From a virus, in IMG/VR virus record IMGVR_UViG_3300042905_001100, positions 1-40,663 of that record: a DNA stretch of 40,663 bases. One strand, written 5' to 3'. The notes below the pieces were generated by a model. That model did not search any database and was not told the origin of the DNA. It was given only the letters and a program-made list of their open reading frames with translations. Of this stretch, positions 7,188 through 16,514 are shown one piece after another (within the stretch, counting starts at the first letter, position 1; every line of letters starts with the position of its first letter). The position numbers were made by a program, and so were the translations under genes.

Positions 7188-7266
7188 TGGAGCTGCTGGG
7201 AATCGAACCCAGGTCTAGGTCTGTCACCATCGTGTGGTTTTACAGTCCTGCTTTCCATTCAGCCCC
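7188..7266 (-). ncRNA. tRNA-sized RNA resembling the tmRNA tRNA-like domain
   Basis: On the minus strand this 79-base sequence folds with a 7-bp acceptor stem GGGGCTG/CAGCTCC (7260-7266 with 7189-7195) that includes a G3:U70-type wobble, discriminator A, and a T-arm CTGGG-TTCGATT-CCCAG. There is no D-stem: a 10-base loop AATGGAAAGC follows the acceptor. The anticodon arm is replaced by a longer helix (AGGaCTGT with ACAGaCCT, then ACCA/TGGT around CACGA). No standard anticodon loop is present. Acceptor sequence, A8, missing D-stem and elongated helix are features of tmRNA, but the mRNA-like part and tag reading frame are absent. CCA is not encoded. It is co-directional with the flanking structural genes. 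Alternatives are a decayed tRNA-Ala or tmRNA, or an integration site carrying an ssrA 3' end. Confidence 0.6.
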
Positions 7267-7268
7267 GA

Positions 7269-7286
7269 ACAGGACTAACGTCCCGT
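7269..7286 (-). other. Small hairpin just upstream of the tRNA-like RNA
   Basis: On the minus strand ACGGGAC and GTCCTGT pair as 7 bp (one G:U) around a GTTA loop, three bases 5' of the tRNA-like element. The G:U pair would be an A:C mismatch on the other strand, which favours a minus-strand transcript. It could be a processing signal; this is inference. Confidence 0.35.
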
Positions 7287-7318
7287 ATGAACCCTGTACC
7301 ACTTGTAGTCATCCACGC

Positions 7319-8590
7319 CTATAGGTTCCTTTCGACCCCGAGAGAACCCGCAGCAGTCCCAGCCGACCCAGCGAACCGCGCACGCTCACGCCGTGCACGC
7401 CTCTCCGACGCGAGCCTCGCCTGCTCATCACCGAAAGCAGCAGCAAGAGCGTCCCTCTGATCAAACGCTTCACGGTCGATTCCGGCAAGAGTTGTCTCCC
7501 TCTCAGCGACACGACGAGCCCTACCGAACTCGCCCTCAAGTTGAGCCAGGGTTCCCATCTGGAACGGGTCAATCGTTGCACCCACAGAAGTACCGGCAAG
7601 ACGCTCAGCGTAGGCACGGTCCATGCTGAACCCTGCACGCTCCGCAGCAGCACCAATCTGTGCAGTACGAGCAATCCCGCGAATACCCTCTTGGGTGCGG
7701 ATAGCCTCGTTACGGTCAGCCTTGAAACGCAGACCCTGCTCGTTAGTCAAACCAAGCATATACGCTGTCAGGTCACCGTCACTCACATCGTAATATTGAC
7801 GCAACTCAGCAGCCACGAGAGGATTCATTGCCTGCTTTGCAGCAACAACCCGCTCCTCAACCTCGCGTACAGAAAGACCAGCACCAATCAAGCGAGCATA
7901 ATCCTCAGGCGAGTCATAGTATGTCGGATCAATACCGTAGTTAGACATGACATTACGGTACGAGGACTCAAGTCCAATGTACTGAGCCTCAGAGATAGCC
8001 TGACCACGAGCAATCAGTTCAGACATGCCAGCAAAACGGCGCTTATAGATATCCGTGTCACGGAACTTCATCAACACGGCATCCGTGCCAGCATCGGCAA
8101 GACCAGACTGAATCCAACCCTCAACCTGGCCCATCAAAGTGGTAATGTCAGCGTCACCGAAACCGAACTGTCTGAACAGGCCACGCAGATACTCACGGGC
8201 AATAGCCCGTGTAGCAATCTGCTTCGTGTCGTCAGGGCCAGGAGGCTCAGTCGGAGTAACCGGATCTATAGGATCTGCCGGGTCTACAGGATCTGTAGGT
8301 GTCTGCCGGAAACCCCAACCAGTAGCGTCATCCCACACCCACTCGTAACCCTCAGGCAGAGTCTGGGTAGGACGCTCATCCTTCGTCAGGCGAGTCTCAA
8401 TCCACGCCTGACCGTTCCACTTCCACGCAAAGCCAGGTCGTGGAGTCGCTTTGGGAGGGTTACCGGGCTTAGGGGTATTGCTCCACGGGAACGGACCAGA
8501 GCCTGAGCCAGTACCCGGCTCGTTTGGATTAGGGCCGCCACTTGGTGGCTTCTTGTCACCCGGCTTCTTGGGCTTCCTTGAATCAGCCAT
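7319..8590 (-). CDS. Probable internal virion/ejection protein
   Basis: 423 residues. Residues 1-50 are Pro/Gly/Lys-rich and disordered. A WKWNGQAWIETRLTKDERP segment and a short DPVDPADPIDPVTPTEP proline repeat (about 97-113) follow. From about 120 on the protein is almost wholly helical, with IYKRRFAGMSELIARGQAIS, a YDSPEDYARLIGAGLSVRE block, and an Arg/Ala-rich C-terminus. It is the third of a run of long helical proteins between the portal region and the capsid, which is where ejectosome proteins lie in short-tailed phages. Function is inferred from order and composition. Confidence 0.6.
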   Translation of the reverse strand: MADSRKPKKPGDKKPPSGGPNPNEPGTGSGSGPFPWSNTPKPGNPPKATPRPGFAWKWNGQAWIETRLTKDERPTQTLPEGYEWVWDDATGWGFRQTPTDPVDPADPIDPVTPTEPPGPDDTKQIATRAIAREYLRGLFRQFGFGDADITTLMGQVEGWIQSGLADAGTDAVLMKFRDTDIYKRRFAGMSELIARGQAISEAQYIGLESSYRNVMSNYGIDPTYYDSPEDYARLIGAGLSVREVEERVVAAKQAMNPLVAAELRQYYDVSDGDLTAYMLGLTNEQGLRFKADRNEAIRTQEGIRGIARTAQIGAAAERAGFSMDRAYAERLAGTSVGATIDPFQMGTLAQLEGEFGRARRVAERETTLAGIDREAFDQRDALAAAFGDEQARLASERRARRERARFAGSAGTAAGSLGVERNL

Positions 8591-8592
8591 CC

Positions 8593-9705
8593 CTACCCCA
8601 CAAATCCCATCATGCGAGCCAAATCAGACCCAATCTGCGAGTAGGTGGACAAAGCATTGGTCGTGTACTGCCAACGCTCATCCTTCTTAATCGCCTGGTT
8701 GAACTCCCACAACGGCATCAGCCTCGGCTGATTCTTGTCGTCAAGACTCGTGAATGCCTTCCGCAACAGCGGATCATTCAAATCCACCGAACTGGGATCC
8801 CGAAGTTCCAGCATCTGAGCAAGCTCACCGATATAGCCCGAAGCCAAATCCCGAACCGAACGATCCTTTGAGAGCCTGCCAGCGAACACCGGATACTTCG
8901 ACTCAGCCTCAGCAATCAGCTCATTCCAGGCATCGTCCTCGTCATAGTTCGAGTTAGGATTCAGAATCTGCTGGGCGGTTCTCTTCGCCCAATCAGCGTC
9001 ACGAGTCAACCCGTACTCGCGAGCAGCTTCAGACAGCGTGCGCTCCGTATCAAGCAACGCCCCGCCAGGGGTCAACTCTGCGCCACCAGCCTGCTGCTTA
9101 CCGAACTGACCAGCAAGCCACACCTTCAGACCACGCTCATCCGCAAGATCCCAACCCTGATAAAGGTAGCGGCGAGCAATCTTATCCAGTTCACCCTCAT
9201 CGACCTGCATATTGTAGATCGACTCAGCCATGTCACGGATCTTCTGCTTCACAGCCTCAATAGAGTCAATCCACTTACCCTGCTGGGCAGGATCATTCTC
9301 CATAATAAAGGCTTCAAGCCAGCGGTTACCCCGGCCCTTCTCCTTCTGGCCCTTCCACCAGTCAGACTTGTAAATCTCACCAATGAATTTCTCGGTAGAC
9401 CAGCCATTAGACACAGCTTGAGAAAACAGATTAATCAGGGCAGGGTTCTGCTTAACAAGGTCACGAACCCAGTCGCCAACCTCATCATAGTAGTCGCCAA
9501 GATATTTCTCAGTCAGGCGACTGCGGTCAGAACCACGAGACTCACGATACTTATCAACAGCCTTCTGAGCATCCTCAACAGCCTGCTCAAGCGCCTTAAT
9601 ATCAGGAGCGTTATTCTGTCGCCCAAGTTTCAGATTGCTTTGCGCGTCACGAAGTTGACGCTCAAGAAGCCTAACAACAACATCAAATGTGTTTTCAGCG
9701 GCCAT
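8593..9705 (-). CDS. Probable internal virion/ejection protein
   Basis: 370 residues, predominantly helical and charged. The N-terminal coiled coil (RLLERQLRDAQSNLKLGRQN, then IKALEQAVEDAQKAVDKYRE) covers about 10-60. It is followed by EKYLGDYYDEVGDWVRDLVK and GWDLADERGLKVWLAGQFGK. It overlaps the upstream stop by one base (TAATG) and lies two bases from the next gene, so all three are made together. No enzymatic motif is seen. The ejection-protein call rests on context. Confidence 0.6.
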   Translation of the reverse strand: MAAENTFDVVVRLLERQLRDAQSNLKLGRQNNAPDIKALEQAVEDAQKAVDKYRESRGSDRSRLTEKYLGDYYDEVGDWVRDLVKQNPALINLFSQAVSNGWSTEKFIGEIYKSDWWKGQKEKGRGNRWLEAFIMENDPAQQGKWIDSIEAVKQKIRDMAESIYNMQVDEGELDKIARRYLYQGWDLADERGLKVWLAGQFGKQQAGGAELTPGGALLDTERTLSEAAREYGLTRDADWAKRTAQQILNPNSNYDEDDAWNELIAEAESKYPVFAGRLSKDRSVRDLASGYIGELAQMLELRDPSSVDLNDPLLRKAFTSLDDKNQPRLMPLWEFNQAIKKDERWQYTTNALSTYSQIGSDLARMMGFVG

Positions 9706-10541
9706 TATGCACCACCAAGAAGAGCAGACATAAATGTGCGGTAGTACCTGTCAGCCTGCGACTCCGTATAGTCAGGCAGCGTTTCAACGAACTCTTGTGC
9801 CACGACACCAGCGTCGATACCTCCAGACTGGGTGACAGTGCTGCCATTAGCACTCACAACCATCGGATTGTTACGCTGATAGTCCTGAAGTAGTTCAAGA
9901 AATCTACTGACCTCATTAGCTTTAGGGTCACGGCCTACCGCTGACTGCATAAACTGAGTCAACAAAGCCTGAGCTTGCGTTGGTGAAGCAAGGTCAATGC
10001 GCTCAGAAGTGGCACCACCCCCGCCTCCATAACCACCACCACCTGAAGGATAACCGCCAGGAGTAGAGCCGTCAGGAGACTCACTAGCAGTGACACCCTC
10101 AGAAAAAATCTGCTGCAACATCTGCCAAGCAGGAGGAGCTCCCTCACTGATAGCGGCATTCATGATATCCTTCTGCCAGAAACCCTCAGCCCACTGATCA
10201 CTGTAGTTAGGGTAATCCCTGTAATATGCGCGAGCAGCAGCCTGGATGATTGCTTTTGAGGCAGGGTCAGACCAGTATGCTTCACGCAAATCACCAGAAT
10301 TTTGGGCCCGGTAAATCAATGGCAAAGAGGGAATCTGCTGCTCCATGCGGTCAGCAGTACCCCAAACTGGGGGGCGGTAAGCAATGTCATACCGCAAGTA
10401 GGCAGGCTCGCGAGGGGAACCGGTACTTGCCGTAGTAGTAGGATTCGGTGGAGTAAACGTAAAGTTCTTCTTGTCCTTCTTAGGTGCAGGCGTGCCGCTA
10501 TCAACATAACCATAGCCAGGAACATAAACTCTATCGCTCAC
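9705..10541 (-). CDS. Gly-rich structural protein, probable virion component
   Basis: 278 residues. It starts MSDRVYVPGYGYVDSGTPAP and has a Pro/Thr-rich region. A helical middle (about 85-150) and a glycine run GGGGYGGGGG (about 168-177) act as a linker to a C-terminal helical domain with SAVGRDPKANEVSRFLELLQ. Residues 185-278 resemble the tip of an elongated assembly protein. It overlaps the giant gene by ATGA. Probably an internal virion or ejection component together with its neighbours. Confidence 0.6.
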   Translation of the reverse strand: MSDRVYVPGYGYVDSGTPAPKKDKKNFTFTPPNPTTTASTGSPREPAYLRYDIAYRPPVWGTADRMEQQIPSLPLIYRAQNSGDLREAYWSDPASKAIIQAAARAYYRDYPNYSDQWAEGFWQKDIMNAAISEGAPPAWQMLQQIFSEGVTASESPDGSTPGGYPSGGGGYGGGGGATSERIDLASPTQAQALLTQFMQSAVGRDPKANEVSRFLELLQDYQRNNPMVVSANGSTVTQSGGIDAGVVAQEFVETLPDYTESQADRYYRTFMSALLGGA

Positions 10542-13500
10542 TGACTAACACCTTCCTCAGCAGGAATCGGAAACTCGGACCCGATGCTCAACGGTCGATC
10601 AAGCAGTTGCTGCCCAGACAAATCGCGTCCAGCAAGATAACGCTCATAGTATCCAGCAAAATTGCCTGCCTGCGGAAGATACTCATCACGTACCCACTGA
10701 TCCCACTGAGTAGCCATAGCCTTGCGGTCAGCAGAAGTTTCCAACTGCTCGTACTGAAGGCGAGCGTTGTACAGTTCCATCCTGTAATCGCGAATAGTCT
10801 GCCAAGTCTGCGAGCGACCAACAGTAGACATAAACTTGCGATCACGTAGAAGGTAATCAATACCATCTAGGGAACGCTCGGCCTTACCAATATCGAAAGA
10901 ATCCTTCTCGGCCTTCCATAAAGCATTATCAGGGTCGCTGCGGAAACCCTGCTCAAACGCTTCCCACTCCTCGTACAGCCAAGCACTCTCATTGTCAGGA
11001 GAAAGCGTCTTGAAACCGTACTGAAGCTTAGTCGCATCAAGTTTGGCAACAGCACGATTCCAGTAAGACCAAGACCTAGAAATCTTGTACTCGTCCTGCC
11101 GCTCTTGCGGCGACTGGCGGGACCGAACAGGCTCAACATCACCAGGAATGAACGCTGTTTCCTGCCAGTTGTAAACAACCTCGTCAAACTCTGCTTCGTC
11201 GTAAGACTGCTCGTCAAGGAACAGCAAGGAAGCAAGCATGTTTGGGTTCTGTGGAGACATCTCGCGAAGAGCGGCAAGAGTATCTTGGTTGTTTTGCCAA
11301 ATCTGGTAGGCATCCTGCGTAGCAGGCATACCGGCACGGTTCCTAGAAGTTGACTGCATCATAAAGAAAAACTCGGGACCGTACATAGAGCGTGCCTGCG
11401 CTACAGCAGCGGGAAAGTCATTCGGGAATGAAGCGCGAATCTTGTACCACTCGTCACGCGCCCACTGGCCCTCGGGGCTAGTCATGATAGCGCCAGGACT
11501 AAGCCAGGAAGAAGCAGTACCATTCACGTAGTATTCGACAGCGTTGCTGTAGGACTCTTCAATGCTGGGCATTTCTCCAGGAAAACCATCCTTGGCCCAC
11601 TGGAAAAGACGGTAGTCGTAATCCTGCATAACAACCCTAGCCCAGTCCTCATCGGGAATCTCTTGGAAGAATGGGTTGTCAACCCCACCAAGTTCCTCAA
11701 TGTTGCGAGCAAGAAGGATACCCTTCTTTTGGTATGAAGCAAGGAGCGGGTCAAGAGGAATGCCGAGAAGATCATAGTTAGGGTCGGTCCCAGTGCCGTA
11801 CCCAAACATTGCTTCCCAAACCTCAGGGAAACGATCTTTAATTGCCTTAGATAGCTCAGGCTTTTCCCGCATCATTGCGCTCACGGGAAGAGTAAGAGTC
11901 GGCAGATACCCGCCCTCCTGTGTTCCAAGGTTGATCGAATTAGCATCAATCTTCAAGTTGGAATCTACAGGAATATCCCACTCTTCAGGAATGGAGAACA
12001 CAATGTACTTTGTGTCCTTCCAAGACTTAACCTCGTTACCGTCCTCGTCAGTTCCAAGAAACTCAAGAACGTTCATCCATGCGTTAGCCATCACCGTCGC
12101 GCGGCCAGGATTTCGGTAGGCAAGACGGAAATACCTGTATGCCGTGTTCCAGGCGGCAGCAGCAAACGCTGTAATGTAACGCATAGAAAACACAGGGTTT
12201 GTCATGCGGCGAACATTATAAAAAGTGTTTTCCATTTCTTTCAACGCACGCGCTTGAGCAGTAGTTCGCATGGCCTGAAGAGCAGCACCGTCAACAATCT
12301 GACCACGGTCCTGTGCAATTCTAATTTCACGCTCCATCTCGCGACGGTACTCGCGAGTCATAAACGGGAAACGACCAAAGCGAGATTCGGGCTTTACCGC
12401 AAGATTGCCCCAAAGTTTATTCAAAGCATTGTTTACGGCACGGTTGACTCTTGCGGCACGGTTGCCAACAAACTCAAGGCCACGGCCATAGATAGGCGCA
12501 AGACCCTCAATTCCTCCCAGAGCCGCCTGAATCTCACCTGGAGTCCACTCACGAGACTCAACAAGGCGAGCCCTGAAAGTCGGATCAGGGAAGTAATTAT
12601 TCAAATCCTTGCGAGTTTTCGCAATAATGCCATCTTCAAACTTAGTGATACGAGCGCCGACAGTCTCACCCGCAAGAGGAGTTGCTGGAACTGAGCCACG
12701 AGGGCCACCACGAAGTTGCTCGTAAGTCCAGCCCATTTGCTCCATGTACTTCTTACCAGTAGGAGACTGAAACCACTTCATAATCTCCATATCAGATTTA
12801 CCGGAAAGAAGAAGGTTAGCAAATTCGTCACCAACAATGTGGCGGTTGATAACGTAAGTAAGTTCGGTCCAGTAGCGCGGATCAAACGGCTGAATCGCTT
12901 CACCGAGTTCGCTTTGCCGCCAACGCAAACCAGAGCCTACACCGTTCAACCTGCCACCGGTCATAGTCTGAGCAGCAGTCAAATCAGCAGCAGCCTCGGC
13001 GCGGTACGCGGAACCATAGTTGTCAACAGTGCTAAACGGTGCAGGGATCTTGTAGATAATCCCACCGACGTTCAGTTCGTAGTCAACCTCACCACTCAGT
13101 TCCCGCTCACCTAGTTTCTCGCGAGCAAGAACACGAGAAGCAATACGGTCAGAAAGCGAAGCACGCTCACCGTCAAGAGCAGCAATCTCATCCCGTAGCT
13201 TTTGCATTTCCTTCAAAGCATTAGGCTCAAGAAGAAACGTCTGCTCACGAATATCATCAAGTTTGGCCGTAAGGTCATCAAGCAAGGCTTGAGCGTCAAG
13301 GTCGCCTACGTCAACCTTGCTGCGAGCAAAAATGAGAGAACTCAACTGGTCAAGTTCAGCCTGCTCAACGGGCGTTAAACCCGAAGAAGAAATCTTCTTC
13401 TTCGACAGCATCCTAGCCGTAACTTCAAGATCACCAATCTGTTCGTCAATAAAGCGAGGCGATTCTCCTCTATTGACAATTTCCGTTCGCCTGGTGCGAA

Positions 13501-16318
13501 GACGGTTAATCTGATCAAGAGTTGAAACTAGGTCGCGGGTTCCTGATTGGCGAGTGGCTGCAAGATCACGCAACTCATCAATGCGGCGAGTAGCCTCCGA
13601 CACAAACTCAGGGTCAGTCAAAGCAGTACGAAGATTAGTCACACGATTAGACAACTCAGAATACGTCGGAACCTCGTCAACCTGGGTCCACGCATCATCA
13701 ATCAAATCAAGTTCCTTCTCAAGATCCTTGACCTGACGATACACAACCTTACGCTCTGCCTTAGCAGCATCAAGATACGCGGCCCTTGTTGAAGGGGAAG
13801 TACCAGCAGAATCTAAGTCATCGATGTGCGCCTGAAGTTCCTCAAGACGACGACTCTTCTCAAGGTAAGAAGAAAAAATCTCTTGAGCCCTCTTGGCGTC
13901 CTTGCGAGCAGGAGACAAAGGCAACTTGTCTCTTACCGCATACTTAAACTGAAGAATGCGACGCTCATTGTTTGTGTCAAAACGCTTAAGCGCATTACCG
14001 AGGCCATCGGCAGGGAACAGGCTGCCGTCAGCCAGCATGGAAGCCACACCTGGCTCGGCAAAAGAATTCTTCGGAACGTACCCCGGTCGGAAAAGAATAT
14101 TCGTGCGGAACCACTTAAAGATAGCGTCAAAAGCAGAACTCGTCCAGCGCATCAGTCTGCGCGTTCCACGACCACGACGAGCGTAACGAGTAGAACTTAC
14201 TGTGCGAAGAGCCCAGTCAAGATCGTCCAACGGCATCAGCATCAAAGAATCAGGCAACTGACGCATCGTGACGGGATCAGGAACAGTCACACCTGCTTCA
14301 TCAACAAAAAATCCATCATTAGCAACCTGCGCTTGAGACTCGTCAACCTTCTCGCGGAGCCCTGTAATAATTTTTTCTTTATCAGCAGTAGGAATGTTGT
14401 ACTTGTTCACCGGAACAGAAATAAGTTCTTCTTGCAGTTCACGAACCGTAGTATCAAGTGCCTTGTCTCCCCGGGCCTTAGCATCAGCGATACGGGCGAT
14501 AGCCTCCGCACGCCAAGCCCATGCAGGCATACGGACAGTCTCAGAAATTTTAGTATCAGGATCGACCTTGGTAACAGTCCAATTCTTTTGACGAAGAGTT
14601 CGCGCACTACGCGAGTACGCAATCATCTCCTCAACGACCTCATCGGGTCGAAGGCGATTGTAGCTCACCATGTTCAAAGGCTGCCGGTTACCAGCCCAAA
14701 ACAAAAGCGTGGTCAACGGGCCAGAAGCACGATCCCCAAGAGGAATCTCAACGTAAGTGTTTGGCCGGTTTATGCGCGCGTCGGCAATTGTTCTACGCAG
14801 CCAACGCTGTGCCATTCCAGTTGCGTTAGCAATCGGCGCAACACCCTCAGTGCCAATCGGAACGAAGTTTGCACCAGTGCCACGAATAGCGTTGAGCTTG
14901 CCAGGTTCGGGCACGTTAGGAGTAGCAAACTCGTCAAAAGCAGGAGGCTGCTTCTTCAAGGCCTCAATTTCAGACTGAATGCGGCGTATATCAACAACCG
15001 CCTCCCCGCGCTGCTGCGAGCCCATCTGAAGGTTCAAGGGGTTATCAGCCTCTGCCATTTTGTTTCTTGCGGCCTCAAGTTCATCATTCAAAGCCGCAAG
15101 ACGCTGACCCCTAGCACTCGTCAGCGGAATACCGTCAATCTTCGCAACAACATCGTCAACAATGTCAACAGGGTCATCCATCTTGCCAGACATAAACATA
15201 TCGCGCACAGAACGGAAAAACTCATCACGCTCAACAGCCGAATCAAAAGTAGCCTTGATAACTCTGGCTTGCTGAGGCGACGGAATAAACTGACCGCCAA
15301 CAGCAAACTCGCGAGCAAGTTTTTCATTCATGTCGGTCAATGACCACACCGTATCAGGCGCAGTGTTAAACAACCGCCCAAGGGCAAGCGGGTCACCACG
15401 GTCAGCAAGGACAAGTTCAGTGATCAAATCCTCGCTGTCGGTCTTTGCTATATTCCTGGCAAGTTCCGTGGAATTGAAAGAGCCAGATCCCGTCCACCGG
15501 GTAAGAAGAGGATTGCTAAGAATGCGAGCAACATCTGTTTCCTTGGCAAGATCCTCAACATACTTGCCATCAATGTTAAATCTACCAGACTGTCCGTTAG
15601 TTGCCCGATACTCCCGGTGACCCTCAATTCCTTCGCGCATGCGAGTAACTTTCTGAAGGTCATCAATCTTAGTAGAAAGACCAGCAGCCTTCTTCACGGT
15701 TGAAGCGGCAGCATTAACACCCTTGCCACCGGCAAGAAGAAGGAAGGCAAGATCGTAGGTGCCAGACACCACAGTGCCGAGAGGAGAATTATCCCAAGCC
15801 TCTTCATACTGCTCAGGGGTAACACCACCGACCTGAGGGTAAGGCTCACTAATGGCACGGTAAAGATTTGCTGCCTCGGCAGGAGCGCCAGGTGTGACCT
15901 GAATAGGAGCACGCTCTGCAAGCTGACGTTGAATTAGTGCGCGAGCAGGAGAAATGTACTCGCTTGCGTTCCACATGTCAACAAAATCTTGAAGTTGAAT
16001 ACCGTCGCGATACAGTGGATTAATGTTGCGTCGAGAAGTTGCAGAAGCCTGAAGCAACGTAGAAGCAGGACGAGCAAGAAGATACGACTCTGCTACGTCA
16101 ATAGCAGTCAGGCCGCCGAGAACAGTTTGGGCTCCAGCCCTAGCGGGAGCAGTAAGCACCTGACCGGCAGTTGAACGGCCAGCAGTGTCAACAACGTTAG
16201 AAACCCACGTGTTTTCGAAAGGCCACAGCCAGTCTGCGACAGCGGGGATCCCGCCTCGCGTTTCACCTGTCTGCGAGTCGGGAGTACCAAAGAGGAAATC
16301 CTCTATAAAGTTACCCAC
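10538..16318 (-). CDS. Giant virion-associated protein (about 1926 residues)
   Basis: The ORF runs on to 16390, but the GTG at 16318 overlaps the upstream stop (GTGGGTAA) and has AGGA 7 bases before it, so I prefer that start. The N-terminal 250 residues contain hydrophobic segments (AGAQTVLGGLTAIDVAESYL; YDLAFLLLAGGKGVNAA). A central conserved-looking stretch contains FRTNILFRPGYVPKNSFAEP (about 745-765). Long charged coiled coils follow to about 1070, then domains with YITAFAAAAWNTAYRYFRLA (about 1360) and an acidic, aromatic C-terminus. It makes up about 14 percent of the genome. I see no lysozyme catalytic signature. Position between small head-completion genes and other helical proteins suggests the largest ejectosome protein, analogous in size to T7 gp16; this is inference. 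Confidence 0.6.
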   Translation of the reverse strand: MGNFIEDFLFGTPDSQTGETRGGIPAVADWLWPFENTWVSNVVDTAGRSTAGQVLTAPARAGAQTVLGGLTAIDVAESYLLARPASTLLQASATSRRNINPLYRDGIQLQDFVDMWNASEYISPARALIQRQLAERAPIQVTPGAPAEAANLYRAISEPYPQVGGVTPEQYEEAWDNSPLGTVVSGTYDLAFLLLAGGKGVNAAASTVKKAAGLSTKIDDLQKVTRMREGIEGHREYRATNGQSGRFNIDGKYVEDLAKETDVARILSNPLLTRWTGSGSFNSTELARNIAKTDSEDLITELVLADRGDPLALGRLFNTAPDTVWSLTDMNEKLAREFAVGGQFIPSPQQARVIKATFDSAVERDEFFRSVRDMFMSGKMDDPVDIVDDVVAKIDGIPLTSARGQRLAALNDELEAARNKMAEADNPLNLQMGSQQRGEAVVDIRRIQSEIEALKKQPPAFDEFATPNVPEPGKLNAIRGTGANFVPIGTEGVAPIANATGMAQRWLRRTIADARINRPNTYVEIPLGDRASGPLTTLLFWAGNRQPLNMVSYNRLRPDEVVEEMIAYSRSARTLRQKNWTVTKVDPDTKISETVRMPAWAWRAEAIARIADAKARGDKALDTTVRELQEELISVPVNKYNIPTADKEKIITGLREKVDESQAQVANDGFFVDEAGVTVPDPVTMRQLPDSLMLMPLDDLDWALRTVSSTRYARRGRGTRRLMRWTSSAFDAIFKWFRTNILFRPGYVPKNSFAEPGVASMLADGSLFPADGLGNALKRFDTNNERRILQFKYAVRDKLPLSPARKDAKRAQEIFSSYLEKSRRLEELQAHIDDLDSAGTSPSTRAAYLDAAKAERKVVYRQVKDLEKELDLIDDAWTQVDEVPTYSELSNRVTNLRTALTDPEFVSEATRRIDELRDLAATRQSGTRDLVSTLDQINRLRTRRTEIVNRGESPRFIDEQIGDLEVTARMLSKKKISSSGLTPVEQAELDQLSSLIFARSKVDVGDLDAQALLDDLTAKLDDIREQTFLLEPNALKEMQKLRDEIAALDGERASLSDRIASRVLAREKLGERELSGEVDYELNVGGIIYKIPAPFSTVDNYGSAYRAEAAADLTAAQTMTGGRLNGVGSGLRWRQSELGEAIQPFDPRYWTELTYVINRHIVGDEFANLLLSGKSDMEIMKWFQSPTGKKYMEQMGWTYEQLRGGPRGSVPATPLAGETVGARITKFEDGIIAKTRKDLNNYFPDPTFRARLVESREWTPGEIQAALGGIEGLAPIYGRGLEFVGNRAARVNRAVNNALNKLWGNLAVKPESRFGRFPFMTREYRREMEREIRIAQDRGQIVDGAALQAMRTTAQARALKEMENTFYNVRRMTNPVFSMRYITAFAAAAWNTAYRYFRLAYRNPGRATVMANAWMNVLEFLGTDEDGNEVKSWKDTKYIVFSIPEEWDIPVDSNLKIDANSINLGTQEGGYLPTLTLPVSAMMREKPELSKAIKDRFPEVWEAMFGYGTGTDPNYDLLGIPLDPLLASYQKKGILLARNIEELGGVDNPFFQEIPDEDWARVVMQDYDYRLFQWAKDGFPGEMPSIEESYSNAVEYYVNGTASSWLSPGAIMTSPEGQWARDEWYKIRASFPNDFPAAVAQARSMYGPEFFFMMQSTSRNRAGMPATQDAYQIWQNNQDTLAALREMSPQNPNMLASLLFLDEQSYDEAEFDEVVYNWQETAFIPGDVEPVRSRQSPQERQDEYKISRSWSYWNRAVAKLDATKLQYGFKTLSPDNESAWLYEEWEAFEQGFRSDPDNALWKAEKDSFDIGKAERSLDGIDYLLRDRKFMSTVGRSQTWQTIRDYRMELYNARLQYEQLETSADRKAMATQWDQWVRDEYLPQAGNFAGYYERYLAGRDLSGQQLLDRPLSIGSEFPIPAEEGVSQ

Positions 16319-16514
16319 CGAAAATCCTGTCTCCGTAAAGATCACGGGTTCGTTGTGCTGAAAGAGAATCAAGGAACTGGTCACGCTCAACTAGCGATTC
16401 CCACGGCACTTGCGCTAAACCCCACGCAATATCAGCATTCTCAAAACCAACAGCGTCAGCGGCTGCAGCAAAGTTGTCCCAGACCGTTCCGGCCTTCCAC
16501 TTGCCACGCTTCAT
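16311..16514 (-). CDS. Small protein upstream of giant gene
   Basis: 67 residues: a basic start (MKRGKWKAGTVWDNF), then GFENADIAWGLAQVPWESLVE and SAQRTRDLYGDRIFGG. It overlaps its upstream neighbour by ATGA and its stop overlaps the preferred start of the giant gene. Translation coupling is therefore likely on both sides. No family is recognised. Confidence 0.65.
   Translation of the reverse strand: MKRGKWKAGTVWDNFAAAADAVGFENADIAWGLAQVPWESLVERDQFLDSLSAQRTRDLYGDRIFGG

Noticed and set aside
7073-7258. 61-residue ORF over the tRNA-like element
   Set aside because: It contains the translated T-arm (GFDSQQL), a usual artefact over tRNA-like sequences, and has no good leader.
7188-7266. Ordinary tRNA gene (Tyr or Ala)
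   Set aside because: No D-stem and no 7-base loop with U33 closed by a 5-bp stem can be formed; a CTGTAAA loop (Tyr-like) has non-pairing flanks.
13826-15343. 505-residue rightward ORF inside the giant gene
   Set aside because: Antisense shadow: basic low-quality sequence, no ribosome-binding site, and the sense strand holds an uninterrupted 1926-residue frame.
10538-16318. Tape measure protein
   Set aside because: Although long, it lies next to portal-side genes, has several distinct domains, and there is no frameshifted chaperone pair or tail tube gene before it.
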